64,000 nucleotides of DNA, from positions 5,838 through 69,837 of the forward strand of contig URHI01000001.1 of assembly GCA_900547565.1 (NCBI GenBank), read 5' to 3'. This DNA is from an uncultured Eubacteriales bacterium. GTDB lineage: Bacteria; Bacillota; Clostridia; Oscillospirales; CAG-272. Below, piece after piece: positions 41,401-50,884 of the stretch. Both the position numbers and the translations under genes were made by a program. Position 1 is the first letter of the stretch, and every line of letters starts with the position of its first letter. Below the pieces are notes generated by a model. That model did not search any database, had not been told where the DNA came from, and was given only the letters and a program-made list of their open reading frames with translations.

Positions 41401-43791
41401 ATGTACAGAGTCGTAAAAAGAGACGGCAAGATCGCAGACTTCAACATAGAGAAGATCAGCGAAGCCATTACCAAGGCGTTCGATGCCACCCAGAAGCCCT
41501 ATACCCCCAACATCATTGACTTTCTCGCTCTTAAAGTAACCGCCGATTTTGCCCCTAAGGTAAAGGACGAGTTAATCGCTGTCGAGGACATTCAGGACAG
41601 CGTTGAGGAGGTCCTGAGTCAGGCGGGCTACGGCGATGTGGCAAAGGCCTATATTCTTTACCGCCGCAACCGCGAAAAGCTGCGTACCATGAGTAACACA
41701 ATACTTGACTACAAAAACGTCGTCGACAGCTACCTCAAGGCCGCAGACTGGCGCGTCAAGGAAAACTCCACCGTCACCTACTCGGTCGGCGGACTTATTC
41801 TCTCCAACTCGGGTGCAATCACCGCCAACTACTGGCTCAGCGAGGTGTACGACGATGAAATCGCCAACGCTCACCGCTCGGCCGATATCCATATTCACGA
41901 CCTGTCCATGCTGACCGGTTACTGTGCCGGCTGGAGTCTGAAGCAGCTGATACAGGAGGGGCTCGGCGGAATTCCCGGCAAGATCTCGTCCTCTCCCGCC
42001 GCACATCTGTCCACGCTGTGCAATCAGATGGTCAACTTTCTCGGAATCATGCAGAATGAGTGGGCCGGTGCTCAGGCCTTCTCGTCGTTTGACACCTATC
42101 TTGCCCCCTTCGTCAAGGTGGATAACCTGACCTACAAGGAAGTCAAGCAGTGCATACAGTCGTTTGTGTACGGTGTCAACACTCCGTCACGTTGGGGTAC
42201 TCAGGCTCCCTTCACCAACATCACACTGGACTGGACGGTCCCGGCAGATCTCGCAGACCTCAACTGCATTGTCGGAGGCAAGGAATGTAACTTCAAATAC
42301 CGTGACTGTGTGGCAGAGATGGCCATGGTCAACAAAGCATTCATCGAGATCATGATCGAGGGAGACGCCAACGGACGCGGCTTCCAGTACCCCATTCCCA
42401 CCTACTCGATCACGCGCAACTTCGACTGGTCGGAGACCGAAAACAACAAACTGCTGTTTGAAATGACCGCCAAGTACGGTACGCCCTATTTCTCAAACTA
42501 TATCAACTCGGATATGGAGCCTTCGGACGTGCGTTCGATGTGCTGCCGCTTGCGGCTTGACCTGCGCGAACTGCGCAAAAAATCCGGCGGCTTCTTCGGC
42601 TCAGGCGAATCAACCGGTTCTATCGGTGTGGTTACTATCAATATGCCGCGTCTTGCATACCTTGCAGAAGACGAGGCTGACTTCTACCGCCGCCTTGACC
42701 GCATGATGGACATTTCGGCACGTTCGCTTAAGGTCAAGAGAACGGTCATTACACGTCTGCTTGAAGCCGGACTGTACCCCTACACCCGCCGCTATCTCGG
42801 CAAATTTGACAATCACTTCTCAACCATCGGCCTTGTCGGCATGAACGAGGCCGGACTGAATGCCAACTGGCTCCGTGCCGATATGACACACAAGGAAACC
42901 CAGGAATTCACCAAAAACGTTCTCAATCACATGAGAGAGCGCCTGTCTGATTACCAGGAGAAATACGGTGACCTGTACAACCTCGAGGCCACTCCCGCCG
43001 AGTCAACATCATACCGCCTTGCCAAGCACGATGTTGCAAAATATCCCGACATCATCACCGCAGCACAGAACGGCGGAACACCCTATTATACCAACAGCTC
43101 GCACCTCCCTGTCAGCTTTACCTCTGATATTTTCGAGGCTTTGGATATACAGGACGAGCTTCAGACACTGTACACCTCGGGCACAGTTTTCCACGCCTTC
43201 CTCGGTGAGAAGCTGCCTGACTGGCGCGCTGCAGCAAATCTTGTCCGTAAAATTGCCGAAAACTACAAGCTGCCCTACTACACACTTTCACCCACATATT
43301 CGGTCTGCCGGAACCACGGCTATCTGCCGGGTGAGCAGTTCAAGTGCCCCGAGTGCGGCTCCGAGGCTGAGGTCTACAGCCGCATAACCGGATATTATCG
43401 TCCCGTACAGAACTGGAACAGCGGAAAAGCGCAGGAGTATAAGGAAAGACGCGTGTACGATCCTGCAGCATCCGCGCTGCACACCAACCAAGTGGCGGCC
43501 GAAGCTGTTCACGAAATGCAGGAGGGTTGCTGCTGTGGGCATCACCAGACAGGACACCGCGTGATACTTTTTGCGACAAAAACCTGCCCCAACTGCAAAA
43601 TAGCCGCTGCCAAGCTGGACAAGGCCGGGCTGGCATATGAAAAGATATATGCCGATGAAAATCCCGAGGCCGCAACGCAGTTCGGTATCCGTCAGGCGCC
43701 CACGATCGTGGTTGTGGAAGGCGACAGTATCGAAAAATTCGCAGGTCCCGGTCCGGTTCAGAGATTCATAGACGAGGCCGTCAAGGCCTGA
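41401..43791 (+). CDS. nrdD: Class III anaerobic ribonucleoside-triphosphate reductase with C-terminal redoxin domain
   Basis: 796 residues. N-terminal ATP-cone (about 3-95), a catalytic ten-stranded barrel with GYCAGWS (C175), a CCRLRLD pair in the middle, a zinc site (VCRNHGYLPGEQFKCPECG) and the glycyl radical loop RITGYYR (about G664). Unusually, residues about 715-796 are a thioredoxin/glutaredoxin-like domain with CPNC (729-732), cis-Pro in QAPT, preceded by EGCCCGH. The CC pair and fused redoxin point to the redoxin-dependent (not formate-dependent) subgroup of class III enzymes. The next gene is a thioredoxin reductase. Confidence 0.95.
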   Translation: MYRVVKRDGKIADFNIEKISEAITKAFDATQKPYTPNIIDFLALKVTADFAPKVKDELIAVEDIQDSVEEVLSQAGYGDVAKAYILYRRNREKLRTMSNTILDYKNVVDSYLKAADWRVKENSTVTYSVGGLILSNSGAITANYWLSEVYDDEIANAHRSADIHIHDLSMLTGYCAGWSLKQLIQEGLGGIPGKISSSPAAHLSTLCNQMVNFLGIMQNEWAGAQAFSSFDTYLAPFVKVDNLTYKEVKQCIQSFVYGVNTPSRWGTQAPFTNITLDWTVPADLADLNCIVGGKECNFKYRDCVAEMAMVNKAFIEIMIEGDANGRGFQYPIPTYSITRNFDWSETENNKLLFEMTAKYGTPYFSNYINSDMEPSDVRSMCCRLRLDLRELRKKSGGFFGSGESTGSIGVVTINMPRLAYLAEDEADFYRRLDRMMDISARSLKVKRTVITRLLEAGLYPYTRRYLGKFDNHFSTIGLVGMNEAGLNANWLRADMTHKETQEFTKNVLNHMRERLSDYQEKYGDLYNLEATPAESTSYRLAKHDVAKYPDIITAAQNGGTPYYTNSSHLPVSFTSDIFEALDIQDELQTLYTSGTVFHAFLGEKLPDWRAAANLVRKIAENYKLPYYTLSPTYSVCRNHGYLPGEQFKCPECGSEAEVYSRITGYYRPVQNWNSGKAQEYKERRVYDPAASALHTNQVAAEAVHEMQEGCCCGHHQTGHRVILFATKTCPNCKIAAAKLDKAGLAYEKIYADENPEAATQFGIRQAPTIVVVEGDSIEKFAGPGPVQRFIDEAVKA

Positions 43792-43954
43792 ACGAGATGC
43801 TCCGAACAGGCATCATTAAGTCGTAGCAGAATTCACTGTCCGAAATATAATGGCCTCGGCGGCCTTACATAACAACACACAGCCGGGGACTGTCGTCCGG
43901 CGCACAATGCGCCAAAATCGCAGCAGCCCCCGGTCATTGCATGAGGATATTATA

Positions 43955-44860
43955 ATGTATGATATAATTGTAATCGGCGGTGGCCCTGCCGGGCTGACCT
44001 CCGCACTTTACGCACTCCGTGCAGGCAAGCGGGTGCTAATAGTCGAACGCAGTGCCTTCGGCGGCCAGATGACCTACTCACCTAAAATTGAAAACTACCC
44101 CGGCATCGCGTCGGCCAGCGGAAGTGAGATAGCAGACGCAATGGTAGACCAGGTATTAGGTCAGGGGGCGGACACCGAGTTTGACAACATTACCGGTATC
44201 CGTCGCGCGGATGACGGTAGCTTCACCGTTACCGGGGAGGGCGCCTCATATACCGGCCGTACGGTTATTATTTCGGTTGGGTGTCGTCACCGCCGTCTGG
44301 GACTTGACCGTGAGGAGGAGTTTATCGGTGACGGTATATCCTTCTGCGCCGTCTGTGACGGAGCGTTTTACAAGGACAAAACCGTAGCGCTCATCGGCGG
44401 CGGCAATTCGGCGCTTCAGGAGGCCATACTGCTGTCTGAAACCAGCCGAAAAGTCATCATCGTTCAGAATCTTGACTTTCTCACGGGCGAAGCCAGGCTG
44501 GCCGAACAGGTCAAAGCCCGGCCTAACATCGAAATAATATATGGCCACACGGCCGATTCACTCATTGCCGACACATCGCTGACCGGGTTGCGAATAAAGT
44601 CGGAGTCAGGGCAAACACGCGAGCTAACAGTTGACGGAATATTCGTGGCCATAGGCCTTCAGCCTGAAAACGAACCCTTCGCCGGCCTTGCCGCGCTCAA
44701 CGATTACGGATATTTTGACTCAGCCGAAGACTGTCTTACATCAACGCCGGGACTGTTTGTCGCGGGTGACTGCCGCTCAAAGCGCATACGTCAGGTCACG
44801 ACAGCAACGGCCGACGGTGCCGTAGCCGCTCTTGCCGCCTGCCGGTATCTGGATAATTGA
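43955..44860 (+). CDS. trxB: Thioredoxin reductase-like flavoprotein
   Basis: 301 residues. FAD motif VIGGGPAGLTSALYALRAG at the N-terminus, redox-active CAVCDG, NAD(P) motif ALIGGGNSALQEA, and the C-terminal GLFVAGDCR..RQVTTATADG. Start is set at the ATG at 43955 with GAGGA upstream; a longer frame adds 35 residues lacking any family similarity. It probably reduces the redoxin domain fused to NrdD, encoded 163 bp upstream, supplying electrons to ribonucleotide reduction. It could also be a general thioredoxin reductase. Confidence 0.92.
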   Translation: MYDIIVIGGGPAGLTSALYALRAGKRVLIVERSAFGGQMTYSPKIENYPGIASASGSEIADAMVDQVLGQGADTEFDNITGIRRADDGSFTVTGEGASYTGRTVIISVGCRHRRLGLDREEEFIGDGISFCAVCDGAFYKDKTVALIGGGNSALQEAILLSETSRKVIIVQNLDFLTGEARLAEQVKARPNIEIIYGHTADSLIADTSLTGLRIKSESGQTRELTVDGIFVAIGLQPENEPFAGLAALNDYGYFDSAEDCLTSTPGLFVAGDCRSKRIRQVTTATADGAVAALAACRYLDN

Positions 44861-44873
44861 GCTACTATATAAA

Positions 44874-44912
44874 AAATTCCTGCAGGGATACACCTGCAGG
44901 AATTTTTATTTT
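44874..44912 (+). terminator. Bidirectional terminator
   Basis: AATTCCTGCAGG/CCTGCAGGAATT stem followed by TTTATTTT on + and TTTTTTATATAG on -. It ends trxB and probably the convergent gene at 45000. Confidence 0.85.
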
Positions 44913-44999
44913 CTGACCGGCAATGTGTCGATCAGGCAGTTCGTACATCTCGTACACTCAGTACTCATTTGTGTATTGGCTGTCCATATCGCTTCGACA

Positions 45000-46160
45000 C
45001 TACCTGAAATAGCGGATTGCACGGTGATTATCACGTATCAGTGTGAATATCTGACGCAGTGAGTGGGTAGAACAAAAGTGTACAAAGTCATCAAGTCCGT
45101 ACGGCGACGGAACCGAAGCATACATTCTGCTCATAAGATCAGCCATACGGTAACTTATATCCGACAGCTGGCCGTCCAACTCCTCAATATAAGCCTCAAG
45201 CGAATCATAGCCCGCAATTTCGGCAAGCAACTTCTCATAAGCGCTGTATTTTTCAGAATACAGTCCATCAAACCCGGTAATGTGAAAGCCGTACTCAGAG
45301 TGGGCGTCACGAAACCATTCAAGACAGATGCGCAGCTTTTGGAGAGAACAATCCAGCGCGTCATCGGCAGCCTCGTCTGTGACGCGACGCGTTGTAACCA
45401 CCATAGCCCCGCCGTCAAGTCCCGCATAATACACTGACTCCTGAACCTTTGACTTGTTATTCTGAAGCGTTGCAGAACCGCAAAAAAACATACCGTGCCA
45501 CCATTTTCCGGTATAGCGATACGACTGGAGCTCAGGCTGAAAGCCTTGAATTACAATACGTATTCCCTGCTCTGCAAGCACCTGCAGGCAGAGCTCTGCG
45601 GCGTCGGCCTGCTCAAGATAATAAACCTGCGGCGGTGCAAAGCCTTGCTGAGCAAGACTGAATTTCACATCGGTTATGTACCGCCTAAAATTCCCTGCTG
45701 CACTTTCATCTGACAGATCAGCTCCCCCGTCACCGCCAAGCACCACGCGCCAACCGGCAGAAATCAGTTTGCCGTAATCGGACAGAGACAGTCCTCCGGA
45801 CGTCCCCGGCAGAGTATCTCCCGTAACCATAAATGAACCCGTATATCCGAACTGTTTTATCAGCGGATAGGCGTTTTGCATGAGCGCACTGTCGGGCTGA
45901 CGCAAAAGCAAAGTCACCGCAGCGCGACCGCTTGAGCGGTCGGCCGCCAGATTTTTTATATTGTTGCGCAGGCCGAGCAGCTGAAATGATTCTTTATAAT
46001 ATAAACGCATCTGTCCATTTTCCGAATTAAGACATTCATACATTTCAGCCAGCCGACACTCGCCCACAAACAGCAAAAAAGCGACAACGAACGCCATAAG
46101 CACGCATATCGTAATACATGCGCGTCTGACCTGTATTAAATTGTCTCTTTTTGTTTTCAT
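45000..46160 (-). CDS. Membrane-anchored protein resembling a polysaccharide deacetylase fold
   Basis: 386 residues: a short cytoplasmic Lys-rich start, one membrane helix (about 17-36, ITICVLMAFVVAFLLFVG), a short coiled segment and an extracellular domain. The order AAVTLLLRQPDSALMQNAYPLI..GYTGSFMVTGDTL..LISAGWRVVLGGDGGADLS mimics the NodB fold strands, but the usual TFDDG and H-x3-H metal ligands are missing, so it may be catalytically inactive. A helical C-terminus follows. Start at 46160 has AGGA upstream. It lies 16 bp after the radical SAM gene. Confidence 0.6.
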   Translation of the reverse strand: MKTKRDNLIQVRRACITICVLMAFVVAFLLFVGECRLAEMYECLNSENGQMRLYYKESFQLLGLRNNIKNLAADRSSGRAAVTLLLRQPDSALMQNAYPLIKQFGYTGSFMVTGDTLPGTSGGLSLSDYGKLISAGWRVVLGGDGGADLSDESAAGNFRRYITDVKFSLAQQGFAPPQVYYLEQADAAELCLQVLAEQGIRIVIQGFQPELQSYRYTGKWWHGMFFCGSATLQNNKSKVQESVYYAGLDGGAMVVTTRRVTDEAADDALDCSLQKLRICLEWFRDAHSEYGFHITGFDGLYSEKYSAYEKLLAEIAGYDSLEAYIEELDGQLSDISYRMADLMSRMYASVPSPYGLDDFVHFCSTHSLRQIFTLIRDNHRAIRYFR

Positions 46161-46176
46161 GAGCATTCCTGAAATA

Positions 46177-47097
46177 TTAATATTGTTTTGATCTATTTCC
46201 CGGGTATACACCTGTAAGGTCAAATATCGGGGTAAAGCCGGCGCTGTCCGAGCCACTCTGCTGGCAATAGCCATCAAAGCCTAACCTGTCCGCCACATCA
46301 ACTACAGACCTGTACTCAAACGTAGTCAGCCGCCGGCCAAGCTCCGGGTATCGATCCCGATCGACAAAATCGGGCGTATACTGCCGCATAAGGCTCAGGC
46401 GTATATTGCCGACCGGGACCGCTTCCGCCAGCAGCCTGAGCACCCTCTCCGAGTCGTGCCGACACCCCGGCAGAACAAGATGACGAACCATTACCCCTCG
46501 CTTCATCATTCCGTCGTCGTCAAAACCGACCGGTCCGCACTGGCGGTACATCTCACAAATGGCATCATATGCGCGTTCCGGATAATCCGGTGCACCGGAA
46601 TAGCGCCTGGCAAGCTCCGCTGACGCATACTTGAAATCAGGCAGGTAAATGTCTATCAGTCCATCGAGCATGCGGAGCGTTTCTACGCTTTCATAACCCC
46701 CGCAGTTGTATATGACGGGAATTTTCAGCCGCGGACGCACGCAAGTCAGCACACGGGCAAGTGCTTCTGAATATTGCGTAGGTGTTACAAGGTCAATATT
46801 GTGTACTCCTGTATCCTGAAGCTCTAAAAAAATTTCGCCCAACCGTTGCTCGCTTACGACCGCACCGAAGCCTTCTCTGCTGAGCCGGCGGTTCTGACAG
46901 AAAACGCACCCCAGCGGACACCCTGCAAAAAACACAGCTCCCGCACCGCTACGGCCGCTGATACACGGTTCCTCCCACATGTGAGGAGCAGCACGTGCGA
47001 CCACAATATCAGCATCCATACCGCACCGGCCGCACTGTCCGGCAGCTCTGTCCGCCCCGCATCCGCGCGGGCACAGTTTGCAGCCATCTGATTTCAA
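46177..47097 (-). CDS. Radical SAM protein, PFL-activase-like
   Basis: 306 residues. An N-terminal cysteine-rich segment (CKLCPRGCGADR..GQCGRCG) precedes the radical SAM motif CPLGCVFCQN, giving the layout of the PflX/YgiQ-unrelated 'pyruvate formate-lyase activating-like' family. Further landmarks are NIDLVTPTQY, IPVIYNCGGYE, DIYLPDFKYA, RHLVLPGC and QYTPDF. The function of this family is not established. The TTG start at 47097 is preferred because GAGAGG precedes it and a promoter (47122-47150) lies inside the longer open frame. It is followed by the deacetylase-like membrane gene. Confidence 0.85.
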   Translation of the reverse strand: MKSDGCKLCPRGCGADRAAGQCGRCGMDADIVVARAAPHMWEEPCISGRSGAGAVFFAGCPLGCVFCQNRRLSREGFGAVVSEQRLGEIFLELQDTGVHNIDLVTPTQYSEALARVLTCVRPRLKIPVIYNCGGYESVETLRMLDGLIDIYLPDFKYASAELARRYSGAPDYPERAYDAICEMYRQCGPVGFDDDGMMKRGVMVRHLVLPGCRHDSERVLRLLAEAVPVGNIRLSLMRQYTPDFVDRDRYPELGRRLTTFEYRSVVDVADRLGFDGYCQQSGSDSAGFTPIFDLTGVYPGNRSKQY

Positions 47098-47121
47098 CCT
47101 CAACACCTCTCTTACACCGAT

Positions 47122-47150
47122 ATTATACACCATCGCCACACGATATGCAA
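47122..47150 (-). promoter_or_regulatory. Sigma-A promoter of the radical SAM gene
   Basis: On the - strand TTGCAT (47145-47150), 17 bp, perfect TATAAT (47122-47127). It decides the start of the gene downstream. Confidence 0.7.
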
Positions 47151-47168
47151 GTAAAATTACCAATCCGC

Positions 47169-47197
47169 TTTACAATCAGCCACTTTTTTGATATAAT
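47169..47197 (+). promoter_or_regulatory. Sigma-A promoter of cinA
   Basis: TTTACA (47169-47174), 17 bp, perfect TATAAT (47192-47197), about 30 bp before the ATG. Confidence 0.7.
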
Positions 47198-47227
47198 TAC
47201 ATATGAAAAAACACAAGAGGTGATATC

Positions 47228-48490
47228 ATGCTAAGCATTTCAAGTGCAGAAATACTGTGTGTCGGCACCGAGCTTTTGCTGGGCGATATAGTCAACACAA
47301 ACGCGGCATATCTTTCCCGTCGTATGGCTGAGCTGGGTATATCGGTATACCGGCAGGGAGTGGTAGGCGACAACCCGGAAAGACTGACCGAAGCCATAAC
47401 CGAGTCACTGCGCCGGGCAGAGCTGGTAATCATGAGCGGAGGACTCGGTCCCACCTGCGATGACCTTACAAAGGAAACAGTTGCCCGGCTTTTCGGCCGT
47501 ACAATGCAACTGCATCAGCCCTCGCTCGAGCGCATAAAGACATATTTTTCGCAGTGCGCCAAGCACATGACCGACAACAACGTCAAGCAGGCCATGATGC
47601 CCCAGGGAGCCATAATTTTCCCCAACGACTACGGCACTGCGCCGGCACTGGCCATCGAAGGCTGTATTGACGGCATAAACGGAGAGCGTACCGTAATAAT
47701 GCTGCCGGGACCGCCCCGGGAGCTTGAACCGCTGTTTGACACTCAGGTTATGCCCTATCTCATACGCCGCACAGGGTCTGTGCTGGTGAGCCGGAATATA
47801 AACATTCTCGGTATGGGTGAGTCAGCTGTTGAGGAGGTACTGCGGCCGCTGATGAACGGTTCGGCCAATCCGACATTGGCGCCGTACTGCGGCACTGGAG
47901 AGGTGAGGCTGCGCGTCACCTCGCGCGCGCATGACGCTGCCACGGCAGGCGCGATGTGCGACGACATGGTAGCTACAATACGAAATACAGCTGTCGCACC
48001 GTATATTTACGACATCGATTCCCCGTCGATCGAGGACACCGTTATACGCCGACTTCGGGAGCGCGGCATGACTGTCAGCTGTGCAGAGTCCTGCACGGGC
48101 GGGCTTGTTGCAAAGCGACTGACGGATATTGCAGGATGCTCCGATGTATTTATGGGAGGTTGCGTAACCTACGCGAACTCAGCCAAGGTAAATCTGCTTG
48201 GTATCGAGCCTGACGTGCTTGAGAGGTTCGGTGCGGTTTCAGAGCAGGTCGCGCTTCAGATGGCGCGCGGCGTGCGTCAACGGTTGGGAACTACGATCGG
48301 CATATCAACGACCGGAATCGCAGGTCCGGGAGGCGGTACTCCTGATAAGCCGGTCGGAACTGTTTGGATAGCTATAAGTACTCCGGAACGTGAATTTGCC
48401 CGTCTTCTCCATTTGTCATCAAAACGTGAACGTGCATATTTGCGCACGCTGGCCGCAAATCAGGCGCTGGCACTGGTATTTGAACTCTGA
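47228..48490 (+). CDS. cinA: CinA: competence/damage-inducible protein, NMN deamidase family
   Basis: 420 residues, the full two-domain length. The N-terminal molybdopterin-binding-like domain (about 1-170) has EILCVGTELLLGDIVNTNA and SGGLGPTCDDLTKE. The C-terminal amidohydrolase domain (about 265-420) has CAESCTGGLVAKRLTD, GCVTYANSAKVNLLG and STTGIAGPGGGTPDKPVGTVWI. CinA removes the amide from nicotinamide mononucleotide in the pyridine nucleotide salvage cycle, and the N-terminal domain has ADP-ribose pyrophosphatase activity in studied members. The RBS AGAGGTG precedes the ATG. Confidence 0.95.
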   Translation: MLSISSAEILCVGTELLLGDIVNTNAAYLSRRMAELGISVYRQGVVGDNPERLTEAITESLRRAELVIMSGGLGPTCDDLTKETVARLFGRTMQLHQPSLERIKTYFSQCAKHMTDNNVKQAMMPQGAIIFPNDYGTAPALAIEGCIDGINGERTVIMLPGPPRELEPLFDTQVMPYLIRRTGSVLVSRNINILGMGESAVEEVLRPLMNGSANPTLAPYCGTGEVRLRVTSRAHDAATAGAMCDDMVATIRNTAVAPYIYDIDSPSIEDTVIRRLRERGMTVSCAESCTGGLVAKRLTDIAGCSDVFMGGCVTYANSAKVNLLGIEPDVLERFGAVSEQVALQMARGVRQRLGTTIGISTTGIAGPGGGTPDKPVGTVWIAISTPEREFARLLHLSSKRERAYLRTLAANQALALVFEL

Positions 48491-48526
48491 ATTCTGAATA
48501 CAACGGGCGTTGCAGGATGTGCATAT

Positions 48527-48820
48527 ATGTTTGAGGTTTATTGGGGAAATGTCAATCTTGCGGTACTTACACTGATTATTTCAGTTGTATTTGTTTTGCC
48601 GGCTCAGCTTTTACTCTGCTTCAAAGCAAAGCGCCTTACTGTTCGCCTATTGCCTGTTATCATACTTTCAGGGCTTATTATTGCCTTTATTGTTATGAAT
48701 TTTGCGGCCATTGGTTGGGACAGATTGTTATATATCTTTTTTACTGTATACACCGCTTTTATGCTTTTTATGTGCTGTATAGGCTGGGGGATCTGGGCCA
48801 TCGCCTGCAAGAAGGAATAA
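48527..48820 (+). CDS. Small hypothetical membrane protein
   Basis: 97 residues with three hydrophobic segments (LAVLTLIISVVFVLPAQLLLC, LLPVIILSGLIIAFIVMNFA, LLYIFFTVYTAFMLFMCCIGWG) and a positively charged KAKR loop between the first two. Starts 36 bp after cinA and may be co-transcribed. No family recognised. A weak GCAGGATG precedes the ATG. Confidence 0.55.
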   Translation: MFEVYWGNVNLAVLTLIISVVFVLPAQLLLCFKAKRLTVRLLPVIILSGLIIAFIVMNFAAIGWDRLLYIFFTVYTAFMLFMCCIGWGIWAIACKKE

Positions 48821-48975
48821 GTTATTTGAATTTACCGAATCAACTTATCTTCGCAGTCAAGAACAGAATTGTCCGGGATCGGACATATATATGTAACTAT
48901 ACCATACCACATATAAACAGCAATTCGTTCGCGATTGCTTAACGACCGAATACCGGAAGAACGGTCCGACAGAAA

Positions 48976-49013
48976 AGCATCCGTATCATAACGATACGGA
49001 TGCTGAACTTTTT
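48976..49013 (+). terminator. Bidirectional terminator between convergent genes
   Basis: Perfect 12-bp stem AGCATCCGTATC/GATACGGATGCT (48976-48987, 48993-49004), with TTTTT nearby on + and TTTTCTGT on -. Confidence 0.85.
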
Positions 49014-49033
49014 CCGGACAACGCCGTGCCTGA

Positions 49034-49444
49034 TTACTGTATATACTTTTTAAGCGACTCCGGTTCCTGGCCCTTGGGAATGGACGAGGTAATTATTATG
49101 TTTACATTGGTCTTGTTGGCCAGCTGCTCCATTTCGTTAACCGCAGTCTCGAAAGCTGGCATATCGTTTTGACAGATCTTAAGTGCGGAATCTATGAAAA
49201 TCTCGGTCACATCGTGATTGCTGGCGATAATGCCGGAAAGGAAGCCGAACAGCGACTGCGCATCGTCAATCAAATACTCGTCTGTATTGATAAGGCGCAC
49301 ATTGTAGTTGATATCAAAGCGCAGCTTAATGCCCTTTTCTATGCACACTACGTTTCCGTTTGTCGCCTTAACAGCCTCGTTGACCATGCCGATGAGCATT
49401 TTTGTTTTGCCTGTTCCGGGAACACCGGTAATAAGTTTGATCAT
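49034..49444 (-). CDS. Small P-loop NTPase domain protein
   Basis: A 136-residue protein with Walker A GVPGTGKT (7-14) and a likely Walker B strand EIFIDSA. The arrangement LITGVPGTGKTKMLIGMVNEAV resembles Zot-like or AAA-type P-loop domains, but it is only a single short domain. A C-terminal strand NVNIIITSSIP may be a sensor-like element. It lies 21 bp after pgi and is probably co-transcribed. Function not recognised. Confidence 0.7.
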   Translation of the reverse strand: MIKLITGVPGTGKTKMLIGMVNEAVKATNGNVVCIEKGIKLRFDINYNVRLINTDEYLIDDAQSLFGFLSGIIASNHDVTEIFIDSALKICQNDMPAFETAVNEMEQLANKTNVNIIITSSIPKGQEPESLKKYIQ

Positions 49445-49465
49445 TTTGTTCCTCCAAAAATATTT

Positions 49466-50800
49466 TTATGCTAATCTGTTTTCAAGTGCGGCCCGCGCCT
49501 CTTCAAAGCCGGGCTTGCCAAGCAGTGCAAACATGTTGTTTTTATAAGCCTCGACGCCGGGCTGATTGAAGGGATTTACACCAAGCAGATATCCCGAGAT
49601 TGCGCAGGCAAGCTCGAAAAAGTATATCATACTGCCAAGATTGCGCGCGTCTCTTGCCTCAAGCTCAAGCACTATGTTGGGCACACCGCCGTCAACATGC
49701 GCCAGCAATGTTCCCTGCTGTGCCATGGTGTTGACATAATACACCGACTTACCGGACAGGAAATTCAGTCCGTCGATATCGGCCGGATCATCGGGAATTA
49801 CAACGTCGGCGTCGGGCGTTTTTATGGATATGACGGTCTCAAACTGGTTGCGCATACCATCCTGAATATACTGACCAAGAGAGTGAAGATCAGTTGAGAA
49901 AATGACGGACGAAGGATAAATACCTCTCTTGTCCTTACCCTCGCTCTCACCGTACAGCTGCTTCCACCATTCGCAGAACATCTGCATGTACTGCTCATAG
50001 CCCACAAGTATCTCGGTGACTTTTCCCTTGCGATACAATATATTTCTCAGCGCGGCGTAGCGGTAGCAGTCATTTGTTTTAATATCGGGATTGCCAAAAC
50101 GGACTCTTGCGTCATTGGCACCTGCCATAAGCTCGTCAATGTCAATACCGGCAACGGCAATAGGAAGCAGCCCCACCGGTGTCAGCACTGAAAATCGGCC
50201 GCCCACGTCATCAGGGACCACAAAGGTGGTATATCCCATACTGTCGGCAAAATGCTTGAGGTTTCCGCGCTCGCGGTCGGTAGTAATGAATATACGTTGC
50301 TTTGCGCCTTCAACTCCGTACTGTTCCTCAAGCAGATTGCGGAAAATGCGGAATGCAATTGCCGGCTCGGTTGTCTTACCCGATTTGGAAATAACATTAA
50401 TGCAGAATCTGCGTCCGCGGCAGATATCAACCAGCTCCTTTATTGCCAGGGCGCTGATATTATTGCCCGCAAAATAAATTTCGGGCATATCGTCACAGAA
50501 CTTATTGCACATGTTTGACTTGAGAAACTCAATCACAGCACGCGCGCCGAGGTAGGAGCCTCCGATGCCGATAACTACAAACACGTCGCAAATCTCTCTG
50601 ATTTTTTTCGCAGTTTGCTTTATTTTGTCGAATTCGACACGGTCATAATTCTCCGGCAGGTTGACCCAGCCGAGAAAGTCATGTCCGGCACCGGTGCCTT
50701 GGCGAACCATATTATCCGCCGTGTACACCATTTCACTGATATTTGCCAGTTCTTGTTCGCTGACAAAGGGCTTTACATATTTTTCATTTAAACTGATCAT
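49466..50800 (-). CDS. pgi: Glucose-6-phosphate isomerase
   Basis: 444 residues, the short bacterial Gram-positive form. It interconverts glucose 6-phosphate and fructose 6-phosphate in glycolysis. Landmarks: [64 protein letters not shown], and near the C-terminus [16 protein letters not shown]. It has its own promoter 45-70 bp upstream and follows dacF in the same direction. Confidence 0.96.
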   Translation of the reverse strand: MISLNEKYVKPFVSEQELANISEMVYTADNMVRQGTGAGHDFLGWVNLPENYDRVEFDKIKQTAKKIREICDVFVVIGIGGSYLGARAVIEFLKSNMCNKFCDDMPEIYFAGNNISALAIKELVDICRGRRFCINVISKSGKTTEPAIAFRIFRNLLEEQYGVEGAKQRIFITTDRERGNLKHFADSMGYTTFVVPDDVGGRFSVLTPVGLLPIAVAGIDIDELMAGANDARVRFGNPDIKTNDCYRYAALRNILYRKGKVTEILVGYEQYMQMFCEWWKQLYGESEGKDKRGIYPSSVIFSTDLHSLGQYIQDGMRNQFETVISIKTPDADVVIPDDPADIDGLNFLSGKSVYYVNTMAQQGTLLAHVDGGVPNIVLELEARDARNLGSMIYFFELACAISGYLLGVNPFNQPGVEAYKNNMFALLGKPGFEEARAALENRLA

Positions 50801-50840
50801 ATTCCTTGCCTATTGTACCTTCTGTGGTTATCTTACTATA

Positions 50841-50869
50841 ATAATACTATATTTCTGCTCTTTTTTCAA
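50841..50869 (-). promoter_or_regulatory. Sigma-A promoter of pgi
   Basis: On the - strand TTGAAA (50864-50869), 17 bp, TATTAT (50841-50846). Confidence 0.65.
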
Positions 50870-50884
50870 GGGCTTTTTAATTTT

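Noticed and set aside
43850..43954. Upstream start of the thioredoxin reductase gene
   Set aside because: The 35 extra residues have no family similarity, and GAGGA precedes the ATG at 43955, where the FAD motif begins.
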